From positions 1,075 through 14,292 of the forward strand of contig PCSX01000028.1 in NCBI GenBank assembly GCA_002772495.1: 13,218 nucleotides of DNA. The letters are read 5' to 3'. This DNA is from Candidatus Vogelbacteria bacterium CG22_combo_CG10-13_8_21_14_all_37_9 (GTDB taxonomy: Bacteria > Patescibacteriota > Minisyncoccia > Phycocordibacterales > XYD1-FULL-46-19). The notes below the pieces were generated by a model. It saw nothing but the letters and a program-made list of their open reading frames with translations, did not search any database and had not been told where the DNA came from. Positions 7,517 to 13,218 of this stretch are shown piece by piece. The translations under genes and the position numbers were made by a program. How positions within the stretch are numbered: the first letter of the stretch is position 1; every line of letters starts with the position of its first letter.

Positions 7517-8548
7517 ATGAATAATTCTAAATTAAAAGTTTATCACGGCCCTCTTAATAAAACCTGGCCTTTGGTCTGGTTTTTATTAGTTAATTATCCT
7601 GATCGAAAAATTAATTATGGTCGCTTTGGTGAAGTTGTCCAAGATTATTTTGAAGAACTTTTAGTGGAGATAGTTGATCAGCCAGATCAAGCTGACTATT
7701 TGTTATTACCTTATTTGTATAATCAAGCAAAAGTTGATGAAGCTTATTTGCTGGAATTTTCTAATTTAGCTAAACAATATAAAAAACAAATCATCGTCGT
7801 TTATCCAGGCGATTCTAATGAAGCTGTCGAGCTTCCTTCCTCAATTGTTTTTCGTAATTCTCAATATCGGCAAACTCTTCGACCAAATGAAATCATGATG
7901 CCAGCCTTAACTGAAGATTTAGGCCAAGGTCAAAATTTAATTCCCCGAATAAAGGGGGAGAGAGCAGTCATTGGTTTTTGTGGTTGGGCTGATTTTCGCA
8001 GTTTTAAAGAGCGGTCTCGTTATTATTTGAAATTGAGTTTTACTTTTGGACTTAAACGTCAAGGTCTGTGGTGGCGCCGAAAAGCCCTTACCCTTTTGAG
8101 GGATTCAAAATTAATAGCGACCAATTTTTTGATTAGAAAATCTTATTCTGGTAATGAAAAGACTATTTCTCTTGATCCGATTGTTGCTCGTCGTGAGTAT
8201 ATTGATAATATTTTAAATTCTGATTTTACGCTCTGTGTAAAAGGGGACGGTAATTTTTCGGTCCGGTTTTTTGAAGTCTTGAGCCTGGGTCGAATCCCGA
8301 TTTTAATTGATACTGATTGTCCATTACCTTTGGAAGATATGATTGATTATGATACTTGTATTTTACGGATACCTTACCAAAATATTTCTCATCTTGCTTC
8401 CATTACGGCTGATTTTTACAATAACCTTAATCAAGAACAATTTACAGCTAAACAAATTAAAATCAGAGAAGTTTTTGAACAATATCTTCGCTTGGATTCC
8501 TTCTTTAAGTTTTGGCTTAAAAATGATAGGCTCAAGAAATATGGATAA
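7517..8548 (+). CDS. Exostosin-like (GT47-type) glycosyltransferase
   Basis: 343-residue protein from ATG 7517; an in-frame TTG at 7487 would overlap the previous gene, so ATG is preferred, although neither has a clear ribosome-binding site. The C-terminal half carries the exostosin signature: RREYIDNILNSDFTLCVKGD (225-244), then GNFSVRFFEVLSLGRIPILI (245-264) and a LPLEDMIDY segment. The N-terminal half has QADYLLLPYLYN and FCGWADFR, also consistent. Exostosin domains are best known from animal heparan sulfate synthases and plant wall enzymes (GT47), with bacterial homologues in capsule-type clusters; sugar and linkage cannot be inferred. No signal peptide or membrane anchor is evident, so it is probably cytoplasmic, unlike the eukaryotic enzymes. 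The 3' end overlaps the next gene by 8 nt. The family call is motif-based. Confidence 0.82.
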   Translation: MNNSKLKVYHGPLNKTWPLVWFLLVNYPDRKINYGRFGEVVQDYFEELLVEIVDQPDQADYLLLPYLYNQAKVDEAYLLEFSNLAKQYKKQIIVVYPGDSNEAVELPSSIVFRNSQYRQTLRPNEIMMPALTEDLGQGQNLIPRIKGERAVIGFCGWADFRSFKERSRYYLKLSFTFGLKRQGLWWRRKALTLLRDSKLIATNFLIRKSYSGNEKTISLDPIVARREYIDNILNSDFTLCVKGDGNFSVRFFEVLSLGRIPILIDTDCPLPLEDMIDYDTCILRIPYQNISHLASITADFYNNLNQEQFTAKQIKIREVFEQYLRLDSFFKFWLKNDRLKKYG

Positions 8549-9947
8549 AATTTGGCCTAAATTAATTTTTATTTTGGGGCTAGGCCTAGTTCTTTTTCTC
8601 GCTACTTATAAATTGACGGAAAGTCCTCCTGTTTGGTTAGATGAAGGAGTTTTTACTCAAGTAGCAATTAATTTAGCTCAATTTGGTGAACATTCTATTA
8701 TGACTGGACCGGGGAATTTTGTATCGGCTTGGTTTGCGACTACTGGTTATTCGGTCACTGTACCTATAGCACTCACTTTTAAAATCTTCGGTATTAATCT
8801 GTTTGTGGCTCGCTCGCTTATGGCGGTTTTCATTATTTTGATGGCCTTAGTCTCTTATTTTTTAATCAAAAAGGAATTTGATTGGTTGTGGGCCAATTTA
8901 TCCTTGTTACTTTTAGCCACTTTTGCTCCCCTGTATGGTAATGGCAAATCGGTTCTTGGAGAAGTCCCGGGGTTGTTTTTTTTAGTTTCAGCACTGTTCT
9001 TTTTAAATATCAGCCAAATTACTAAAAGAAAATCTTATTATTTGTTTACTGGAGTTCTGATTGGTTTGTGTGTTATCACTAAACCGATATTTTTAGTTTT
9101 AATTCCGGCTGTAATTGGGGCTTTTTATTTGAAACGAAAAACTATTCCCAATTTAATCGAACAAGGAATTTTTCTAAGTCTTGGTTTTGGTCTCGCTTTG
9201 ATCCCATGGTTGTTGATTCAATTTTCGGGGAGCTCTTTAGTTCAAGTTTTTGGTCATTATGCTAATCCTTATGATTTACCCTTTAAGATAGTTTTGCTTA
9301 CTAATTTGAAACAATTTATTTCTGAAGCTCAACCAATTTATTTTCTACTTTTATTTGTAGTTTGGTTACTAGCTTATTTTAGACGATTTTATAAAAAACA
9401 ATTCATTAGCTTAACCGAAACAACGGCTTTAGTTTTTTCGGTTTTAATTTTTATTGCTTATTTTCGAATTGAAGGACACTATCGCTATTTTTTCCCTGCT
9501 CAGGTTTTAGCTTTAATTTATCTACCAAATTCTTTAGGAGTATTATTTTTTAGTTATTCTAGAAAAATAATTGTCGTGATAGTGGTGATCCTTATTATTT
9601 TCCAGAGCTATCAGACTATTTTTCATTCTTGGGTGGCTACTTATTATCAGAGCACTCGTTCAGCGGAGATAACAAATACTTTTTCTTCTTTACCAAAAAC
9701 TAAAAAAATCTTTATTTATCAAGCCCCTGAAACGGTAGTTTTTTTAGCTGGTCAAGATTATTATCAGTTTTTTCAAATAACTAAATTGATTGTTGTTGGT
9801 CAGGATAATTTAAAAATGTTAATGGCGGGGGAGATGGATTTTGTGGTGGTACCAATTTCTCTTTATCAAACACAAGAAAATCTGTTTAAGCCTTATTTAA
9901 AATTTAAAGAATTTGGTAAGTATTTATTGTTAACTAAAAATATCTAA
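8541..9947 (+). CDS. GT39/PMT-like GT-C membrane glycosyltransferase
   Basis: 468-residue polytopic protein from ATG 8541; ATG 8523 (six codons longer) is also possible. About ten transmembrane helices are visible, starting at residues 8-23. The first extracytoplasmic loop carries the catalytic-type acidic pair D34-E35 (VWLDEGVF), as expected of GT-C enzymes of the PMT/ArnT group. Later features include a hydrophilic GHYRYFFPAQ segment and a final soluble tail of about 90 residues. Such enzymes take a sugar from a polyprenyl-phosphate carrier and transfer it outside the cell to protein, lipid or glycan. A Dpm1-type synthase that could make the donor is encoded two genes downstream and a GtrA-like protein upstream, which supports a shared pathway. 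Start overlaps the previous gene by 8 nt; the stop shares one base with the next ATG (TAATG). Acceptor unknown. Confidence 0.86.
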   Translation: MDKIWPKLIFILGLGLVLFLATYKLTESPPVWLDEGVFTQVAINLAQFGEHSIMTGPGNFVSAWFATTGYSVTVPIALTFKIFGINLFVARSLMAVFIILMALVSYFLIKKEFDWLWANLSLLLLATFAPLYGNGKSVLGEVPGLFFLVSALFFLNISQITKRKSYYLFTGVLIGLCVITKPIFLVLIPAVIGAFYLKRKTIPNLIEQGIFLSLGFGLALIPWLLIQFSGSSLVQVFGHYANPYDLPFKIVLLTNLKQFISEAQPIYFLLLFVVWLLAYFRRFYKKQFISLTETTALVFSVLIFIAYFRIEGHYRYFFPAQVLALIYLPNSLGVLFFSYSRKIIVVIVVILIIFQSYQTIFHSWVATYYQSTRSAEITNTFSSLPKTKKIFIYQAPETVVFLAGQDYYQFFQITKLIVVGQDNLKMLMAGEMDFVVVPISLYQTQENLFKPYLKFKEFGKYLLLTKNI

Positions 9948-11059
9948 TGATTTTATTTTATCTTGCCAATCTTAGATTGCCGACGGAAAAAGCTCACGGC
10001 TTACAGATTATGAAGACTTGCGAGAGTCTGGCCCAGTTAGATAATCTGACGGTAAAGCTGTTTTTACCGAGCCGAAAAAATTCTCAAGTCCTTAGTCCTT
10101 TTGATTATTATGGTATTAAAAATAATTTTGAAATAATTTTTTTACCATCGTTCAACCTTTTGCGATTGGGAAAATTAGGCTTTCTAATTCAATCCTTTAT
10201 GCTCAGTTTTTTCGCTTTGTTTTACATTGTTAAAAATCGACCAACGGTAATTTTTTCTCGAGATTGGCAAGTTCTTTATCTTTTATCTTTTTTTACTAAA
10301 AAAATTATTTGGGAAGCTCATACTAATCAAAAAAGTCTTTTAATTAAAAGAGTCATTAATCGAGCTAAAAAAGTCATAACTATTACTCACCAACTTAAAC
10401 AATTTTATTGTGACAAATTTTTGATTAATCAAACTAAGATAGTGGTTATTTCTGATGCTGTTGATTTAGATAAGTTTAATTTAAAAATTGATAAAAATAC
10501 TTGTCGCCAAAAACTTGGTTTACCGCTTGATAAAAAGATTGTTTTGTATGCTGGTCACCTTTACCCTTGGAAGGGGGTGGATACTTTAGCCCAAGCTTCT
10601 AATTTTTTAACCGAAGATATTCTAACTATTTTTGTTGGTGGCGCTAATCTGGATTTGGAGAATTTCAAGACTAAATATGGTCATTATGAAAATATTCTTA
10701 TCTTAGGTCAGCAAGCTCATCGGGATATTCCTATTTATCTTAGGTCAGCTGATCTTTTAGTTTTACCGAATACCGCTAAAGATGAGATTTCTCGTCTCTA
10801 TACTTCACCAATGAAATTGTTTGAATATCTAGCTAGTGCTACACCGATTATTGCTTCTGACCTACCATCTCTTCGTGAAGTTTTGACTGATAACAATGCC
10901 TATTTGGTCCCGGCTGATGATCCGCTTAAATTAGCTTCGGGTATTAAATTACTTTTGGCTGATCATCAAAAAGCTGATATGCTATCTAAGCAAGCTAGTC
11001 TTGATGTTTTAAATTATACTTGGAATAAGCGAGCGGAAGCTATTGCTTCAAATTTCTGA
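9947..11059 (+). CDS. GT4-like glycosyltransferase
   Basis: 370-residue GT-B protein. Residues 3-18 (LFYLANLRLPTEKAHG) form the first strand and acceptor-side loop, including H17-G18. A hydrophobic patch (LIQSFMLSFFALFYIV) in the N-terminal domain could touch the membrane. VVISDAVDLDKF ends the first domain; IVLYAGHLYPWKGVDTL opens the second; then TIFVGG, RSADLLVLPN and SPMKLFEYLASATPIIASD. The conserved donor-binding Glu is E293, whereas the first position of E-x7-E is Tyr, as in other SPxK-x-x-E GT4 enzymes. Predicted to act in the cytoplasm on a lipid-linked or membrane-proximal acceptor. One-base overlap with the upstream gene and a one-base gap to the downstream gene indicate tight co-translation with the GT39-like and Dpm1-like genes. 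Sugar unknown. Confidence 0.9.
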   Translation: MILFYLANLRLPTEKAHGLQIMKTCESLAQLDNLTVKLFLPSRKNSQVLSPFDYYGIKNNFEIIFLPSFNLLRLGKLGFLIQSFMLSFFALFYIVKNRPTVIFSRDWQVLYLLSFFTKKIIWEAHTNQKSLLIKRVINRAKKVITITHQLKQFYCDKFLINQTKIVVISDAVDLDKFNLKIDKNTCRQKLGLPLDKKIVLYAGHLYPWKGVDTLAQASNFLTEDILTIFVGGANLDLENFKTKYGHYENILILGQQAHRDIPIYLRSADLLVLPNTAKDEISRLYTSPMKLFEYLASATPIIASDLPSLREVLTDNNAYLVPADDPLKLASGIKLLLADHQKADMLSKQASLDVLNYTWNKRAEAIASNF

Positions 11060-11060
11060 T

Positions 11061-11762
11061 ATGAGTAGTGTTGTCATAATCCCGACTTACAATGAACGAA
11101 ATAATATTGAACAGGTGATACCTGCGATTTTTAATTTGCTTCCGACCATTTCTATTTTGGTTGTGGATGATAATTCACCAGATGGTACGGCTGAAGTAGT
11201 ATGTGAACTTCAAAAAAAATATCCCACCCTTCGACTTCTTAATCGCCCCAATAAAGAGGGTTTGGGTAAAGCTTATATTCAAGCTTTTACTACAGTTTTA
11301 GCTGATTCAGAAATTGAGACCGTTGTAATGATGGATGCTGATTTGTCTCATGATCCCAAACATTTAAAGGAAATGTTAGAACTTCGATCAGATTACGATT
11401 TAATTATTGGTTCGCGCTACATTAAAGGGGGACGAACAGAAGGATGGCAATTGTATCGTCGAATTTTAAGTCGAGGTGCTAATTTATATTGTAAATTTAT
11501 TACTGGCCTACCTTTTTTTGATTGTACTGGTGGCTTCAATGCTGTTAATGCTCAACTTTTGAGAAAAATTGATTTAAATAAAATTAATGTTTCTGGCTAC
11601 GCTTTTATTATGCACTTCAAATATTTACTCAATGAAGCTGGGGCTACATCTCATGAAATTCCCATTGTTTTTAAAAATCGAATTGATGGGGTGTCTAAAT
11701 TAAGTAATTTAATTATTCGAGAGGGGATTTTAGCGCCTTGGAAAATGCGTTGGAAAATATAA
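11061..11762 (+). CDS. Polyprenyl-phosphate sugar synthase (Dpm1-like, GT2)
   Basis: 233-residue inverting GT-A enzyme. ATG 11061 is chosen over the in-frame TTG at 11043, which lies in the previous gene. Motifs: VVIIPTYNERNNI (4-16), VVDDNSPDG with D36-D37, the metal-binding D-x-D as D92-A-D94 (MDADLSHDP), IIGSRYIKGG, and a CTGGFNAVN segment. These match bacterial polyprenol monophosphomannose synthases, which transfer mannose (or another hexose) from GDP-mannose (or UDP-sugar) to a polyprenyl phosphate at the inner face of the membrane. It has only the catalytic domain, with no C-terminal transmembrane or fused GtrA domain, while a separate GtrA-like gene lies 7.6 kb upstream. It probably supplies the GT39-like enzyme. 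Mannose is the family's usual sugar, not proven here. It is the last gene of the operon and converges on a minus-strand gene 16 nt away. Confidence 0.9.
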   Translation: MSSVVIIPTYNERNNIEQVIPAIFNLLPTISILVVDDNSPDGTAEVVCELQKKYPTLRLLNRPNKEGLGKAYIQAFTTVLADSEIETVVMMDADLSHDPKHLKEMLELRSDYDLIIGSRYIKGGRTEGWQLYRRILSRGANLYCKFITGLPFFDCTGGFNAVNAQLLRKIDLNKINVSGYAFIMHFKYLLNEAGATSHEIPIVFKNRIDGVSKLSNLIIREGILAPWKMRWKI

Positions 11763-11778
11763 AAGCTATTTAAAATAA

Positions 11779-12474
11779 TTAATTTAATGGAGTTTGTTTG
11801 GGGAAATAATCGCGAACTATTTGAGGGTCTAAAACAAACCAACAGGTCATTGCCAGGCTGGCCCAGTCAAAATGGTAATTAAATTCGAGGCCGGGAAATT
11901 TTTGAGCAAATTTTTGTTTAGTAAATAATTCATCATCAGCCCAAACTCCTTTTAAGCCTCTGATTTTTCGATTAAACCACATTATCGTCATCATGTGGGG
12001 AGTTCTAGTTGGTACTTCGATCAAGATTTTTTTAGTAGCAACTCGAGCTTGTTCTTTTAAAAATTGTTGTTGTTCTTCTAAACTAAAATGTTCAAATAAA
12101 CCAAGTGAATAAGCCACTTCAAAAGATTGATCGGGAAGAGGTAGAGCTAGGGCATCTCCTAGAATTATTTCACAATTTTTAGCGTTTTGAACTCCTAGGG
12201 AGTGGGCGAGGGGAGTTTTTTCGATTCCAACACAACGAGCTAGGGTTTGCTGTTGAATTTGTTTTAAAGTCGTCCCAGTGCCGGCACCAGTTTCTAGATA
12301 AGAATTAGCTTGACCTCCTAATTTTAAGACATTTCGAGCAAAAACATCGCCAAAATAGATCTTCCGTCCATAGTGGACAATTTTTTCAAACATCGGGGAA
12401 CCTCGTTTAGAAGCATAATATTTATCCCACATTTCGACACTATTGTCGTGTGGAGTGTTTAATTGATTTTTCAT
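11779..12474 (-). CDS. Class I SAM-dependent methyltransferase
   Basis: 231-residue protein on the opposite strand from the glycosyltransferase operon. Residues 14-47 (starting EMWDKYYASKRG) precede the Rossmann core. Motif I is ETGAGTG (61-67), then CVGIEKTP with the acidic residue that would bind the SAM ribose, GDALALPLPDQSFEVAYSLG for motif II, and LFEHF. The C-terminal part is rich in aromatics (FNYHFDWASLAMTCWF). The substrate is unknown. Its position between the glycan operon and another methyltransferase suggests, but does not prove, a role in glycan or lipid modification. It has its own intergenic region; TATAAT on its strand ends only 6 nt before the ATG, suggesting a leaderless or very short-leader mRNA, although a TTGCTT-N17-TATACT promoter slightly upstream is an alternative. 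No Shine-Dalgarno sequence is visible. Confidence 0.88.
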   Translation of the reverse strand: MKNQLNTPHDNSVEMWDKYYASKRGSPMFEKIVHYGRKIYFGDVFARNVLKLGGQANSYLETGAGTGTTLKQIQQQTLARCVGIEKTPLAHSLGVQNAKNCEIILGDALALPLPDQSFEVAYSLGLFEHFSLEEQQQFLKEQARVATKKILIEVPTRTPHMMTIMWFNRKIRGLKGVWADDELFTKQKFAQKFPGLEFNYHFDWASLAMTCWFVLDPQIVRDYFPKQTPLN

Positions 12475-12572
12475 TTATGGATTATAACTTGATTTTAGTT
12501 AATTAGGTAGACCAGTATAGTCTTTTCTTAATTTACAAGCAAAAAATTTACTAATGTAGTAATATCTATATT
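12475..12572. promoter_or_regulatory. Divergent promoter region between two methyltransferase genes
   Basis: 98-bp AT-rich intergenic segment, the largest non-coding stretch in the window. Minus strand: TATAAT at 12486-12481 places +1 at about the ATG of the leftward gene; alternatively TATACT (12519-12514) with TTGCTT (12542-12537) and a 17-nt spacer. Plus strand: TAATAT (12560-12565) places +1 one base before ATG 12573; its -35 is poor (TTTACA at 12532-12537 gives a 22-nt spacer). Promoter calls by eye in AT-rich DNA are weak. No ribosome-binding site is visible for either gene. Confidence 0.4.
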
Positions 12573-13217
12573 ATGAATATTTTGTCAAAAATTGCTCGAA
12601 AGAAACTTAATGAAAAAGTCGCCCCTTATGCTAGTGACAAGAAGACTTTAGAAGTGGGGGCTTATGGCAAATCAAGCTATGGTCTGTATTTTTCTAATCG
12701 GGTTGGGATTGATATTCGACCAGGACCAGGAGTAGATATTGTTGGTAGTGTCTACGAGTTACCTTTTCCAGAAGCATCTTTTGAGATTGTCTTATGTATG
12801 GTTGTTTTGGAACATTTAGAAGATCCCAAGAGGGCGATTACTGAAATGTATCGAGTCTTAAAACCGGGTGGTAAAATTATTGTTTCTGTGCCATTTCTTT
12901 TTCCAATTCATGACGCTCCTAATGATTTTTGGCGTTTTACTAAATATGGATTAAAAATTCTATTTAAAGATTGGCAGATTGAAGAATTACAAGCGGAAAC
13001 TACTTTTAACGAAACTTTTGCTGTTTTACTCCAACGAGTTGCTTATCAAACTAAATTTTATTTCAATTCAATTTTTAAAGTTTTAATTTTTAGCTTAGCT
13101 TGGCTTCTAACTAAAATTCCTAAATTGACGACCGGAATCTATGGTGATATCGGTAAAAAAGTTATTGAAGAAGAAGCTTTTACTAGCTCATTTTTTTTAG
13201 TGGCTAGTAAAAAATAA
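12573..13217 (+). CDS. Class I SAM-dependent methyltransferase (Methyltransf_11-like)
   Basis: 214-residue protein, complete with TAA one base before the window end. The Rossmann core has a variant motif I, LEVGAYGKSSYG (26-37), lacking the full G-x-G-x-G; D47 (VGIDIRPG) is the likely ribose-binding acid; then ELPFPEASFEIVLCMVVLEH and EDPKRAITEMYRVLKPGGKI. Downstream, VPFLFPIHDAPNDFWRFTKY is typical of a methyltransferase subgroup often found in polysaccharide clusters. A hydrophobic stretch near residues 165-182 (FKVLIFSLAWLL) may contact the membrane. Substrate unknown; a sugar or glycan-lipid methylation role is inferred from context. It is transcribed away from the operon from its own upstream region, and whatever follows lies outside the window. 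Confidence 0.88.
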   Translation: MNILSKIARKKLNEKVAPYASDKKTLEVGAYGKSSYGLYFSNRVGIDIRPGPGVDIVGSVYELPFPEASFEIVLCMVVLEHLEDPKRAITEMYRVLKPGGKIIVSVPFLFPIHDAPNDFWRFTKYGLKILFKDWQIEELQAETTFNETFAVLLQRVAYQTKFYFNSIFKVLIFSLAWLLTKIPKLTTGIYGDIGKKVIEEEAFTSSFFLVASKK

Positions 13218-13218
13218 A

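Noticed and set aside
8343..8540. N-terminal extension of the GT39-like protein by 66 residues
   Set aside because: It would overlap the exostosin-like gene by about 200 nt; the ATG at 8541 (or 8523) gives a normal first transmembrane helix and the short overlap typical of this operon.
8579..8590. CTAGGCCTAG palindrome in the first transmembrane helix of the GT39-like gene
   Set aside because: Short palindromes of this size are expected by chance, and the encoded helix is ordinary.
11191..12215. Hairpin ACTCC-TAG-GGAGT at 12191-12203 as a terminator
   Set aside because: It is inside the minus-strand methyltransferase coding sequence, has only five-base arms and no T-run.
1..13218. Alternative genetic code with TGA read as Gly or Trp
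   Set aside because: TGA ends three genes exactly at the start of the next one (4538, 6602 and 11057), and no gene carries an internal TGA at a conserved position; Trp is TGG.
1..13218. CRISPR arrays, tRNA or rRNA genes, insertion sequences
   Set aside because: No regularly spaced direct repeats, no transposase-like protein and no recognisable structural RNA; there is almost no non-coding space.

Overview
The window is AT-rich (roughly one third G+C by eye), almost fully coding, and carries 14 protein genes with no RNA genes, transposase or CRISPR. TAA is the dominant stop; TGA closes three genes (stops at 4538-4540, 6602-6604, 11057-11059), so TGA is a stop codon here and the TGA-recoding lineages (SR1/Gracilibacteria type) are excluded. 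Dense overlapping genes, few Shine-Dalgarno sequences and a GC-rich palindromic insert inside a protein linker suggest a Patescibacteria/CPR-like bacterium. That assignment is inference; no taxonomic marker gene is present.

Positions 1-11762 hold twelve collinear plus-strand genes that overlap or nearly touch, so they look like one operon whose promoter lies upstream of the window. In order: a 5'-truncated GT4 glycosyltransferase, two more GT4 enzymes, a small GtrA-like membrane protein, two GT4 enzymes, a CgeB/YkvP-like glycosyltransferase, a zinc-ribbon SAM methyltransferase, an exostosin-like (GT47) glycosyltransferase, a multi-spanning GT39/PMT-like glycosyltransferase, a sixth GT4, and a Dpm1-type polyprenyl-phosphate sugar synthase (GT2). 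No nucleotide-sugar synthesis gene, initiating phosphoglycosyl transferase, flippase (Wzx), polymerase (Wzy) or ABC exporter is seen.

Positions 11779-12474 (minus strand) and 12573-13217 (plus strand) are two divergently oriented SAM methyltransferase genes separated by a 98-bp intergenic region that probably contains both promoters.

A working model (inference): the cytoplasmic GT-B enzymes build a cell-surface oligosaccharide or exopolysaccharide, methylated by the embedded methyltransferase. In parallel, the Dpm1-like enzyme charges a polyprenyl phosphate with a hexose, GtrA helps that lipid-linked sugar across the membrane, and the GT39-like enzyme transfers it outside the cell to the glycan, a lipid or a protein. 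The least ordinary points are the exostosin-like and CgeB-like enzymes flanking a methyltransferase, the three parts of the lipid-sugar relay scattered in one operon, and sequence inserts at the same interdomain linker of two GT4 proteins.
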